Origin: Kordia zhangzhouensis
Lineage (GTDB): Bacteria > Bacteroidota > Bacteroidia > Flavobacteriales > Flavobacteriaceae
Assembly (NCBI RefSeq): GCF_001005305.1
Contig: NZ_LBMH01000007.1
Span: 62,001-126,000, forward strand
DNA: 64,000 bases
Direction: 5' to 3'
Both the position numbers and the translations under genes were made by a program. Positions 52,272-61,102 of the stretch are shown in pieces. Numbering within the stretch: position 1 is the stretch's first letter; each line of letters starts with the position of its first letter. A model generated the notes under the pieces. It saw only the letters and a list, made by a program, of their open reading frames with translations. It was not told the origin of the DNA and did not search any database.

Positions 52272-52466
52272 TTAAATATCTGTATCTGGGCAATCATTGT
52301 CGTATGAAACTGTTTGAGTGCGTCCTCCTTTTGGTGTTCTTGATTCTTGAATAGTACAAGGTACTGTTGATTGTGGATCAGTTGTCCCTCTTCCCTTTAT
52401 GGCAAAGGCATTTACTTTAGCGATTTGTATTTTTTTTAGGTGTAATGATTTCTTCTGCGTTTTCAT
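52272..52466 (-). CDS. RiPP-like peptide with LHLKK leader and KGR site
   Basis: A 64-residue peptide. The start MKTQKKSLHLKKIQIAKVN looks like the SL-x-LxK-x2-I leader of flavobacterial class I lanthipeptide-type precursors. The likely processing point is IKGRGTTDP, after which a Thr/Ser-rich core has two cysteines and many hydroxyl residues (STVPCTIQESRTPKGGRTQTVSYDNDCPDTDI). No LanB/LanC enzyme is in the window. It follows the TPR-AraC gene by 97 bases on the same strand and may be controlled by it. The leader links it to the decayed copy at 45307-45485. Confidence 0.65.
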   Translation of the reverse strand: MKTQKKSLHLKKIQIAKVNAFAIKGRGTTDPQSTVPCTIQESRTPKGGRTQTVSYDNDCPDTDI

Positions 52467-52563
52467 GACTATGTATTTTATTTATTAGTTTTTATTCAAG
52501 ATACTATTTGTGCGGTTTGCTTGTTATAAAAAGGCTTGCCAATTTATAAAATGAACACTCTTT

Positions 52564-54249
52564 TTAGCGTATTTTTTTTAAGTATGTTGAAGGGTTCTCG
52601 CCTGTTTTAGCTTTAAAAGCTCTTGAAAACGATCCGTGACTTTTATACCCAACTTCTTTCGCAATAGCTTTAATTGTATACATGCGGAATTTTTTATCTT
52701 TTTCTAATCGATCAAGTGTATATTGAATTCGTAAATTATTCAAATATTCGGTAAAGGTCATTTTTTTGTGTGAATTCAAAATACTCGATAAATATGTAGT
52801 ATTCGTGTCAATTTTTTTAGCTGTTGCGTATAAATTGTATTTTGGATTAAGGTAAAACTCTTGTGCTTCTAAGTTGGCCAGTTTTTGAAGAAGTTCATCA
52901 ACTGTTTTATCACTTTTGATTGTGTGTTGTATTTCTTTTTGAGGTTTGGCTATTTCTTCCGTTGCTACTTGCTCTATTACTTTTTCGCTAATGGTCATTT
53001 TCTTTTTTGAAAATTGTCTGTATAGAATAAAAGCAAACACACCAAACGCTACCACAGCAAATCCTAAAAACAAATACAGTCTGTTGGTATCCTTTTCGTG
53101 CAAAGCAGCATATTTATTCTTTATTTTTTCAATTTCGTACTGAGCCGCTGTTTGCAACACTATATCTTCATGATTGCTTGCTAAAAGACTATCATTAAAA
53201 TCTTTAGCCCTTTGTCGAAAGAAAGATTCTTTTTCAAACTCTTTGATACTTTTATAAACATCTGCCTTTAATACCAGCGCTTCATAAAAATCTGTCAATA
53301 ACATTTGTTGCTGATTGTAACGAGTTTCCAAAGAATCAAGTGTTTTAATAGCTTCTGTAGGTTCGTCATTTTTAAAATGATAATCTGCAATCAAATACAT
53401 GATTTTAGATACTTGCTTATCGTTATTAAAGTCCTTAAAAATTGTTTGCGCCTTTTGTAAACTTTCGTATGATTTGGCATATAAACCTTGAGCAATTTGT
53501 GTTTTTCCTTTCAATTCAAACAAATAGGCTTTTCCTTCTATATCCTTAAAATGGTTGGCTATCACAATCCCTCTATCAATGTATAACATGGCAGAATCTG
53601 AACGTTTTTCAGCCTGATAAGCTTTTGCCAGAAACATATGATAATTTATATAATCTTCTACATAATCAACGGAATCTTTTTCTATCAGTTTTTCTTTTTC
53701 AATTGTTGTAATCGCATCGTGAAAACTTTTTTTAGCTTCTCCATAACTATTGAGAGACAAGCTTAAAACGCCCATATTTCCATTAATATTAATGAGTTGT
53801 CGGGTAAGTTTATTTCGTTCAGCAATTGAATAAGCATTTAATAAAATATCGGCTGCCTTATATTTGTTACCAAGTTCTATTTCGGCTGTAGCAATAGCAA
53901 CTTGTGTTTGCACATAACGTGCACTATCTGTATCATCTGACCTATGCTGCAATGCTTTTTCATATTCTGACATTGCTTCGTTATATATCCCTCTACTTTG
54001 ATAAAAATCTGCTAAGTAAAAATGAGATCGGTATTGGTGAATAGAATCATTAAATATTTTTGCTTTGTGGTAATAATCCATTCGCAGTTCCATCAACGTA
54101 TCGGTGTCCATACTTTGATGATTGAGAATAGCTTGTTCAGCTTGTTCAAGAATTTTTTTTACTTCAGTATTACTTTGAGAACTCTGCGTATCTTGTTGAC
54201 ACGAGTACCACAAAAAACTGAGTAAAAAGATCAGTAAAAAACGATTCAT
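52564..54249 (-). CDS. TPR-repeat membrane protein with C-terminal AraC-type DNA-binding domain
   Basis: A 561-residue protein with a lipobox-like start (LWYSC), several TPR-like helices (about residues 40-370, e.g. SRGIYNEAMSEYEKALQH, SYGEAKKSFHDAI), one membrane helix (391-410, YLFLGFAVVAFGVFAFILY) and a C-terminal AraC/HTH_18 domain (about 465-561, TIKAIAKEVGYKSHGSFSRAFKAKTGENPSTYLK). The N-terminal part would be periplasmic and the DNA-binding part cytoplasmic. The protein senses outside signals without a kinase. It lies next to the three peptide genes, so a role in peptide control is possible. Confidence 0.85.
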   Translation of the reverse strand: MNRFLLIFLLSFLWYSCQQDTQSSQSNTEVKKILEQAEQAILNHQSMDTDTLMELRMDYYHKAKIFNDSIHQYRSHFYLADFYQSRGIYNEAMSEYEKALQHRSDDTDSARYVQTQVAIATAEIELGNKYKAADILLNAYSIAERNKLTRQLININGNMGVLSLSLNSYGEAKKSFHDAITTIEKEKLIEKDSVDYVEDYINYHMFLAKAYQAEKRSDSAMLYIDRGIVIANHFKDIEGKAYLFELKGKTQIAQGLYAKSYESLQKAQTIFKDFNNDKQVSKIMYLIADYHFKNDEPTEAIKTLDSLETRYNQQQMLLTDFYEALVLKADVYKSIKEFEKESFFRQRAKDFNDSLLASNHEDIVLQTAAQYEIEKIKNKYAALHEKDTNRLYLFLGFAVVAFGVFAFILYRQFSKKKMTISEKVIEQVATEEIAKPQKEIQHTIKSDKTVDELLQKLANLEAQEFYLNPKYNLYATAKKIDTNTTYLSSILNSHKKMTFTEYLNNLRIQYTLDRLEKDKKFRMYTIKAIAKEVGYKSHGSFSRAFKAKTGENPSTYLKKIR

Positions 54250-54398
54250 TTTTGATTAATTATGTCCCCTTGATGAAATATACTTTTTTTCGAAAAATAA
54301 CAAAGCTTTCTGTTTACTTTTTTTCAAGGATTGTGTTTAAGAAAAATTATTATTTACGTTTTAAAAAATAGATGTTCACATTCTGCAAATATATCCGA

Positions 54399-54432
54399 AT
54401 AAAAAAGCAACGCTTTTTGGTAAACGTTGCTT
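54399..54432 (-). terminator. Terminator after purC
   Basis: On the minus strand AAGCAACG pairs with CGTTGCTT, followed by a T run. It lies 28 bases after the purC stop. The rest of the gap 54250-54459 is AT-rich and carries no gene I can support. Confidence 0.8.
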
Positions 54433-54459
54433 CTAGAAATATCGATTGTATTTTGTGAG

Positions 54460-55413
54460 CTATCTTTTAGCTAAAAATGTCAATACGTTTTTTTCAATAC
54501 GCTTTTGAATATTGGAAACATCTGCTTTTTTAAATGCGTCTCCTGTAATATTTTCATAGAGTTCTATATAACGTTCAGATACAGAATTAATATATTCATC
54601 ACTCATAAATGGTACTTCTTGTCCTTCTTTTCCTTGAAACCCATTACTGATTAACCACTGACGAACAAATTCTTTAGAGAGCTGCTTCTGCGGTTCATGC
54701 TTGGCTTGTAATTCTTCGTATGTATCTGCATAAAAATAACGAGAAGAATCGGGTGTGTGAATTTCATCAATCAATACAATTTGTCCATCTTTTGTTTTAC
54801 CGAATTCGTACTTGGTATCTACTAAGATTAAGCCACGTTCTTTGGCTATTTTTGTTCCTTCTTCAAATAGTAAATGTGTATATTTTTCTAATTGTATGTA
54901 TTCTTCTTCTGAAACAATTCCTCTAGCTAAAATGTCTTCACGAGAAATGTCTTCATCATGTGCGCCCATTTCTGCTTTGGTGGCAGGTGTAATAATTGGA
55001 GAAGGAAACTTGTCATTTTCTATCATTCCTTCTGGCATTTCTACACCACAAAGCATCCGTTTACCTGCTTTATATTCGCGCGCTGCATGTCCTGATAAGT
55101 ATCCACGAATCACCATTTCTACTTTGTAAGGCTCACATTTATGACCAATTGCCACGTTCGGATCAGGAGTCGCAATCAACCAATTTGGCACCAAATGTTC
55201 GGTTGCCTGCATCATTTTGGTCGCAATCTGATTTAAAATTTGTCCTTTGTACGGAATACCTTTAGGCATAACTACATCAAATGCCGATAAGCGATCGGTT
55301 GCAATCATAACCATTAGGTCATCATTAATTGTATATACTTCACGTACTTTTCCAGTGTATTTAGCTGTTTGATTTGGAAAATTGAAGTTCGTTGCAGTAA
55401 TTGTATTACTCAT
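54460..55413 (-). CDS. purC: Phosphoribosylaminoimidazole-succinocarboxamide synthase
   Basis: A 317-residue protein with the SAICAR synthase motifs [64 protein letters not shown] and [31 protein letters not shown]. It joins CAIR and aspartate with ATP in purine synthesis. The length and the motif [13 protein letters not shown] match the longer PurC form. No other purine gene is adjacent. Confidence 0.95.
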   Translation of the reverse strand: MSNTITATNFNFPNQTAKYTGKVREVYTINDDLMVMIATDRLSAFDVVMPKGIPYKGQILNQIATKMMQATEHLVPNWLIATPDPNVAIGHKCEPYKVEMVIRGYLSGHAAREYKAGKRMLCGVEMPEGMIENDKFPSPIITPATKAEMGAHDEDISREDILARGIVSEEEYIQLEKYTHLLFEEGTKIAKERGLILVDTKYEFGKTKDGQIVLIDEIHTPDSSRYFYADTYEELQAKHEPQKQLSKEFVRQWLISNGFQGKEGQEVPFMSDEYINSVSERYIELYENITGDAFKKADVSNIQKRIEKNVLTFLAKR

Positions 55414-55493
55414 TATAGCTGTGTTGTTGTGTTATTGTATTGAAAGGCAAAATAGTACGTTTCTATCGAGGAATTTAAAAACGTACACCTTTA

Positions 55494-56447
55494 TTAGTTT
55501 TGATGTTCTATACTTTTATATGCATCGATAACTTTCTTAACTAATTGGTGACGAACGACATCTTTGTCATCCAAATAAATGATTCCTATACCTTTAATAT
55601 CTTTTAGGACTAATAGAGCTTCTTTGAGTCCAGAAATCACACGCCTTGGAAGATCAATTTGGCCCGGATCGCCAGTAATCATGAATTTAGCATTTTTCCC
55701 CATACGTGTTAAGAACATTTTCATCTGCGCATGCGTCGTATTTTGTGCTTCATCCAAAATAACAAAAGCATTATCTAATGTACGACCACGCATAAAGGCC
55801 ATTGGAGCTATTTGAATGATTCCTTTTTCGATATAACTAGCTAATTTTTCATGCGGTATCATATCTCGCAAAGCGTCATATAATGGTTGCATATAAGGAT
55901 CTAGTTTTTCTTTCAAATCTCCTGGTAAAAAACCTAAACTTTCACCAGCTTCAACAGCAGGTCGTGTTAAAATAATACGTCTAACTTCTTTATTTTTTAG
56001 CGCTCGAACTGCCAAAGCAACACCTGTATAAGTTTTTCCTGTTCCTGCGGGTCCAATGGCAAAAACCATATCATTTTTGTTTGTCAATTCTACCAATTTT
56101 CGCTGATTGGCAGTCATCGCTTTTACCAAACGTCCATTCACACCATGCACCAAAACTTCTCCACTTTCTTGAGAAGTGTCATAATCTTTAGCGCTTTGAC
56201 TTGTCAAGACACGTTCTATAACATTTTCATCAATTTTATTATACTTGGCAAAATGTTCCATTAACATGGTCAATCGTTTGTCAAACTCTTCTAATAAATC
56301 TTCATCTCCGTATGCTTTGACCTTGTTTCCTCTGGCAACAATTTTAAGTTTAGGGAAGTATTTTTTCAGCAATTCTATATTGGTGTTTTGATGACCAAAA
56401 AACTCTCGTGGACTGATCTCAGAAAGTTCAAAAATAATTTCGTTCAA
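55494..56447 (-). CDS. phoH: PhoH family protein
   Basis: A 317-residue protein with an N-terminal KH-like part and an ATPase domain: Walker A AIGPAGTGKTYTGVALAV (about residue 135), RRIILTRPAVEAGESLGFLPGD and Walker B AFVILDEAQNTTHAQMKMFLTRMG, then MITGDPGQIDLP. PhoH proteins are cytoplasmic ATPases thought to act in RNA metabolism. It is divergent from the SAM hydrolase gene. On the minus strand TAAGTTTG (56501-56508) is an exact -7 element. Confidence 0.93.
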   Translation of the reverse strand: MNEIIFELSEISPREFFGHQNTNIELLKKYFPKLKIVARGNKVKAYGDEDLLEEFDKRLTMLMEHFAKYNKIDENVIERVLTSQSAKDYDTSQESGEVLVHGVNGRLVKAMTANQRKLVELTNKNDMVFAIGPAGTGKTYTGVALAVRALKNKEVRRIILTRPAVEAGESLGFLPGDLKEKLDPYMQPLYDALRDMIPHEKLASYIEKGIIQIAPMAFMRGRTLDNAFVILDEAQNTTHAQMKMFLTRMGKNAKFMITGDPGQIDLPRRVISGLKEALLVLKDIKGIGIIYLDDKDVVRHQLVKKVIDAYKSIEHQN

Positions 56448-56554
56448 AAGCGACTCGTATTAAGGTTAGATTTCCGTTTTGTTTTTTTAGATTTGCATAG
56501 CAAACTTACCATTTTTTCGTAGATTAAGTTAAAAAAAATATCAACAATTCGCCA

Positions 56555-57385
56555 ATGGCAATTATAACATTGACAACTGATTTTGGAGAGAAAGACCATT
56601 TTGTAGGCGCAGTGAAAGGTGCAATTTATAGTGAGTTGAACGATGTTCGCATTGTTGATATCTCTCACGGTGTAAATCCTTTTAACATTACTGAAGCTGC
56701 TTATATTATCCAAAATGCATTTAATAGCTTTCCTAAAGGTAGTATTCATATCATTGGTATTGATTCAGAATTGAATCCAGAAAATAAACATATTGCTGTC
56801 AAATTGGACGGTCATTATTTTGTATGTGCCAATAATGGAATTATGAGTTTGCTTGCGTCGGATATTGTTCCAGAAAAAATTGTTGAGATTAATATTCATG
56901 ACCGAATTGAAACGAATTTCCCCGTACTTGATGTATTTGTCAAAGTAGCATGCCACATCGCTCGTGGTGGAACATTGGAAGTAATTGGGAAAACCATTGA
57001 AAAAATAAAGATTTTAAAAGGATTAAAACCCGTAGTAAATAGCGATGAAAGCCAAATTATCGGAAATGTAATTTATATTGATAATTATGGAAATGTAGTG
57101 ACCAATATTACGCGAAAGATATTTAAGGATGTTGGTAAAGGACGTAATTTTGAAATTTCAGCACGTAACTATAAATTTAAAATTATTCATGAACGATACA
57201 GTGATGCTATTAATTTTAATGTAGCGCGTCACAAACGTGAAGAAGATGGCAAAAAACTCGCATTATTCAATTCTGCTAATTTCCTAGAATTGGCTATATA
57301 CAAAAGTAACCCACAAACAGTTGGTAGTGCTTCTACCCTTTTTGGCTTACGATTTAGAGACACTATAACCATAAACTTTTCTTAA
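56555..57385 (+). CDS. SAM hydrolase / adenosyl-chloride synthase-type protein (DUF62)
   Basis: A 276-residue protein with the family motifs LTTDFGEKDHFVGAVKGAIY, IVDISHGVNPFNITEAAYII and SIHIIGIDSE, a middle FVCANNGIMSLL and the C-terminal IGNVIYIDNYGNVVTNI. The family splits SAM with water to adenosine and methionine. It is divergent from phoH; TAGATTTG (56488-56495) on the plus strand is a possible -7 element. It is probably co-transcribed with the ABM-like gene (2 bases) and stands before gldFG, as usual in flavobacteria. Confidence 0.85.
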   Translation: MAIITLTTDFGEKDHFVGAVKGAIYSELNDVRIVDISHGVNPFNITEAAYIIQNAFNSFPKGSIHIIGIDSELNPENKHIAVKLDGHYFVCANNGIMSLLASDIVPEKIVEINIHDRIETNFPVLDVFVKVACHIARGGTLEVIGKTIEKIKILKGLKPVVNSDESQIIGNVIYIDNYGNVVTNITRKIFKDVGKGRNFEISARNYKFKIIHERYSDAINFNVARHKREEDGKKLALFNSANFLELAIYKSNPQTVGSASTLFGLRFRDTITINFS

Positions 57386-57387
57386 AT

Positions 57388-57684
57388 ATGTTGGTACGTA
57401 TTGTAAAAATGAGTTTTCATACACATCTTATTCCTGATTTTTTAGCTATGTTTGACGAAAAAAAACAAGCAATTAAAGATCGAAAAGGGTGTAAATTTTT
57501 AGAATTATATCAAGACAAACACAATCCTGAAATCTTTTTTACGTACAGTCATTGGCAAGAAGAAGCAGATTTGGAAGCCTACAGAAACTCCGAACTATTT
57601 AAAGCTGTTTGGAAACAAACCAAAGCAATGTTCAATGACAAACCTTATGCTTGGAGTGTTAACACAATAGTAAGTTTGTCCTAA
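57388..57684 (+). CDS. Antibiotic biosynthesis monooxygenase-fold protein
   Basis: A 98-residue protein starting MLVRIVKMSFHTHLIPDF, with DRKGCKFLELYQDKHNPEIFFTYSHWQEEADLEAYRNSELF, the ABM dimeric alpha-beta barrel pattern (GC-x3-L, F-x2-Y-x2-W, L-x-A-Y-x3-E). The exact reaction is unknown; such proteins act on small aromatic compounds, haem, or have no enzyme role. It is 2 bases after the SAM hydrolase gene. Confidence 0.85.
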   Translation: MLVRIVKMSFHTHLIPDFLAMFDEKKQAIKDRKGCKFLELYQDKHNPEIFFTYSHWQEEADLEAYRNSELFKAVWKQTKAMFNDKPYAWSVNTIVSLS

Positions 57685-57750
57685 AAATACTAGAACTCAT
57701 ATCTTAACGTTTCACATGAGTACTATATAAAAAAGAAGAAAAAACACCCT

Positions 57751-58566
57751 ATGTTGCGATCCATATATTATAGTTTATCTCCTAAACAGCGATTGTTGCT
57801 GAGAAAGATAGTGTACTTCCCTGTGGATCTTTTCCGAAAACGCCATGAACTTGAACCGCCCAAAGGATATGTATATACAGGTCCTGGAAATTATATTGAA
57901 ATAGGACAAACATTTTTTGAATATTTTAAAGAATATGGGGATATTCAACCTAATAGCCGAATATTAGACATCGGATCTGGTATTGGTCGTATGGCAATTC
58001 CATTCACGACTTTTTTAAATGAACAAGGCAAATATCAAGGGTTTGACGTTGTAGCTCAGGGTGTAAATTGGTGTACGGAACACATTACAGCAAAGTATCC
58101 CAATTTTGTATTTACACATACGCCTCTCAAAAATGATTTGTATAACTTACATACAGAAAAACAAGCAAAAAATTTTACATTCCCATACAAGGATACTAGC
58201 TTTGATTTTGCATTTTTAACATCTGTATTTACTCACATGTTACCAGAGGATGTTTTGCATTACCTGAGTGAAATTTATCGCGTATTGGATACACAAAAAG
58301 TATGTTTGGCAACTTTTTTTATTTTAGATGATATCTCCAAAAAACAAATGCGAAATAGCAAAATGAACTTTAGTGTTCAACACAAACACTATGCATTAAT
58401 GGACAAAAAAGTAAAAGAAGCAAATGTTGCTTTTGAGAAAGATTTTATTTTTGCTGAAATCAAAGCGAAAGGTTTTGAAATTACCCACTATTTTCCTGGC
58501 TCTTGGTCTGGAAGAACTGAAAATACACTATCATATCAAGATATAATTGTTATAAAAAAGAACTAA
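57751..58566 (+). CDS. Class I SAM-dependent methyltransferase
   Basis: A 271-residue protein with SAM motif SRILDIGSGIGRMAIPFTTFL (about residue 70), FQGFDVV-type acidic end QGFDVVAQGVNW, and SFDFAFLTSVFTHMLPEDVLHYLSEIYRVLD. The N-terminal LSPKQRLLLRKIVYFPVDLFRKR is basic and may contact membrane or nucleic acid. Its stop is followed immediately by the gldF start, so the two are likely coupled. The substrate is unknown, and its link to gliding is not known to me. Confidence 0.8.
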   Translation: MLRSIYYSLSPKQRLLLRKIVYFPVDLFRKRHELEPPKGYVYTGPGNYIEIGQTFFEYFKEYGDIQPNSRILDIGSGIGRMAIPFTTFLNEQGKYQGFDVVAQGVNWCTEHITAKYPNFVFTHTPLKNDLYNLHTEKQAKNFTFPYKDTSFDFAFLTSVFTHMLPEDVLHYLSEIYRVLDTQKVCLATFFILDDISKKQMRNSKMNFSVQHKHYALMDKKVKEANVAFEKDFIFAEIKAKGFEITHYFPGSWSGRTENTLSYQDIIVIKKN

Positions 58567-59292
58567 ATGCTTGCAATACTCAAGAAAGAAATCAATGCCT
58601 TTTTTTCCTCTTCGGTAGGATACTTGGTCATTGCTTTATTTTTGATTCTCAACGGATTATTTTTATGGTTTTTTAAAAGTGAATTCAACATTTTTAACTA
58701 TGGATTTGCTGATTTGACACCATTCTTCACATTAGCTCCATGGATATTGATTTTTTTAATTCCTGCCATTACTATGCGTAGTTTTTCTGAAGAAAAACGT
58801 TTGGGAACCTTAGAATTATTAGTAACAAAACCTATTTCCTATTGGCAGATTGTTTTAGGAAAATATACAGGTTCGTTTGTATTAATCTTACTTGCACTAC
58901 TTCCTACTCTATTGTATGTGTATACAGTTTGGTATTTGGGCGATCCTGAGGGAAATTTAGATGTAGGTAGTACACTTGGATCGTATTTTGGTTTACTATT
59001 TTTGATTGCCGCTTACACGAGCATTGGTATTTTCACATCGACTTTATCTCAAAATCAAATTGTAGCATTTATTACAGCCGTTTTTATCTGTTTTGTAATG
59101 TATTATGGCTTTGAGGGAATGGCTAGCACACCTCTTTTTGGAGATTTTAGTGCTACCGTAGAAAAGGTTGGCATGAAACGTCACTTTGATAGCATAGCTC
59201 GTGGAGTTATAGATACAAGAGATGTAATATACTTTGTAACTGTGACCATTTTCTTTTTATTTCTAACAGTAGTACAACTTAAAAAAAGATAG
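58567..59292 (+). CDS. gldF: Gliding motility ABC transporter permease GldF
   Basis: A 241-residue protein with about six membrane helices, the start MLAILKKEINAFFSSSVGYLVIALFL and the motif MRSFSEEKRLGTLELLVTKPISYWQIVLGKY of GldF permeases. With GldG and the ATPase GldA (not in the window) it forms an ABC transporter linked to gliding motility in Flavobacterium johnsoniae. gldG follows after 2 bases. Confidence 0.95.
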   Translation: MLAILKKEINAFFSSSVGYLVIALFLILNGLFLWFFKSEFNIFNYGFADLTPFFTLAPWILIFLIPAITMRSFSEEKRLGTLELLVTKPISYWQIVLGKYTGSFVLILLALLPTLLYVYTVWYLGDPEGNLDVGSTLGSYFGLLFLIAAYTSIGIFTSTLSQNQIVAFITAVFICFVMYYGFEGMASTPLFGDFSATVEKVGMKRHFDSIARGVIDTRDVIYFVTVTIFFLFLTVVQLKKR

Positions 59293-59294
59293 GC

Positions 59295-60953
59295 TTGAAA
59301 AAAGAACTTTCTACAACCTCAAAAATTATATTGATTCTGTTAGGATTACTAATTGTAAATGTGATTGCTAGCAAACTATTTACACGTTTTGATATTACGC
59401 AAGATAAACGTTATACACTTTCAGAAGCTTCCAAAAATACCATCGCCAATGTAAATTCTCCTGTGATGATTACTATTTTTTTGAAAGGAGAATTGCCACC
59501 TGCTTACAAACGACTTGCCGATGAAACGGAACAATTGATAGAAGAATTTTATGCTTTCAATTCGAACATTAAATACAATTTTGTAGATCCTATTGAAGAA
59601 AATGCACAAGATTTCTTGACAAACAACGGAATGCAACCACGTTATGTAACCGAAGAAGAAACCAATAAAATTTCTAGAGAAGTTGTATATCCATGGGCAG
59701 TAGCGATTTACGAAAACAAAACTGTAAAAATTCCATTGTATAAAAATGATTTAGCAAGTTCGGATGAACAAAAAATAGCCAATTCAGTACAGCATTTAGA
59801 ATATGTTTTTGCAGACGCTTTTACCAAACTTACACTGATTGACAAACAAACTATTGCAATTTTAAAAGGACATGGCGAATTGGACGATGTATATATTGCT
59901 AGTTTTTTACAAACACTAAAAGATTATTATAAAATCGCTCCTTTTGACCTAGCTGCTTTTCCTGACAATCCGGAAAAATCTCTAGAAAACTTAAATCGTT
60001 TTGATCTTGCAATTGTGCCAAAGCCAACCAAACCATTCACTGATGACGAAAAATACATTTTGGATCAATATACCATGCGCGGAGGAAAATCACTGTGGCT
60101 TATTGAAAATACGATGGCTGAAATGGACAGTTTATACAATGAAAAAGGGCAAACGTTAGCATTTCCTCGCGATTTGCGTTTAAACGACTTTTTCTTTGAA
60201 TATGGTATTAGAATCAATCCGAAATTAGTTAATGATGTACAAAGTGCACCAATTGTAATGGCAGTTGGTGAAGATGCAAATACACAATACCTTCCTATAC
60301 AATGGCGATACAATCCGCTTGTAAAACCTTCTACCAAACACCCTATTACGAATAATACAAATTTGGTCAAGTTTGAATTTACCAACCAAATAGACACCTT
60401 GAAAAGTAGTACAAAAAAAACAGTTTTATTAAAAAGTTCAGCTACATCAAAGCTCGAAGGAACTCCTAAAATGATTTCACTATCCGTAATAGAAAATGAA
60501 CCTGCTTTGGAAAGCTATAACGGAAAAGGAAATCAAAACCTAGCTGTTTTACTAGAAGGCACGTTTGAATCCGTTTATAAAGGTCGTATCAAACCTTTTG
60601 CATTAAAAAATGACCAATCTGAAGGAAAATCGAAAATGTTAATCATTGCTGATGGTGATGTTATTAAAAATCAAGTAACTCGTGGGAGACCACAAGAATT
60701 AGGTTTTGATATTGTTACCAAACGCCAATACGGAAACAAAGAGTTCCTGTTAAATTCTGTAAATTATCTTTTGGATAACAATGGACTTATAAACATTCGC
60801 TCAAAAGAATTAAAACTAGCGTTTCTGAACTCAGAAAAAGTACTTACTGAAAAAACCTATTGGCAATTGATAAACATTGGGCTTCCACTAGGAATATTAG
60901 CCATTTTTGGCGTTGTATTTACCTATACTCGTAAACGGAAGTTTGCGAAATAG
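59295..60953 (+). CDS. gldG: Gliding motility ABC transporter substrate-binding-like protein GldG
   Basis: A 552-residue protein with a TTG start, an N-terminal membrane helix (about residues 10-25), a large outside domain (RFDITQDKRYTLSEASKNTI, ILKGHGELDD, LAIVPKPTKPFTDDEKYILDQYTMRGGKSLWLIE) and a C-terminal helix (about 525-545). This is the GldG/ABC_transp_aux layout. It works with GldF and GldA. No clear terminator follows; a 149-base gap leads to dnaN. Confidence 0.95.
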   Translation: MKKELSTTSKIILILLGLLIVNVIASKLFTRFDITQDKRYTLSEASKNTIANVNSPVMITIFLKGELPPAYKRLADETEQLIEEFYAFNSNIKYNFVDPIEENAQDFLTNNGMQPRYVTEEETNKISREVVYPWAVAIYENKTVKIPLYKNDLASSDEQKIANSVQHLEYVFADAFTKLTLIDKQTIAILKGHGELDDVYIASFLQTLKDYYKIAPFDLAAFPDNPEKSLENLNRFDLAIVPKPTKPFTDDEKYILDQYTMRGGKSLWLIENTMAEMDSLYNEKGQTLAFPRDLRLNDFFFEYGIRINPKLVNDVQSAPIVMAVGEDANTQYLPIQWRYNPLVKPSTKHPITNNTNLVKFEFTNQIDTLKSSTKKTVLLKSSATSKLEGTPKMISLSVIENEPALESYNGKGNQNLAVLLEGTFESVYKGRIKPFALKNDQSEGKSKMLIIADGDVIKNQVTRGRPQELGFDIVTKRQYGNKEFLLNSVNYLLDNNGLINIRSKELKLAFLNSEKVLTEKTYWQLINIGLPLGILAIFGVVFTYTRKRKFAK

Positions 60954-61071
60954 TTGTTAATAAGTTTCCTTTCTTTACAACAACATTTAAAATATATTTG
61001 TAAGAATAAAATAATGCGGTTTATTTATGTAGATTTTGTAAATAAAAACTGTGAATTTATTGGAGAAGCAT

Positions 61072-61079
61072 TATTTTTG
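61072..61079 (+). promoter_or_regulatory. -7 element TATTTTTG before dnaN
   Basis: An exact TAnnTTTG 24 bases before the dnaN start. A TTG lies at 61060, but too close for the consensus; no TTG is at the usual distance. Confidence 0.5.
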
Positions 61080-61102
61080 AACACTAAATAGAACACAAAC
61101 AC

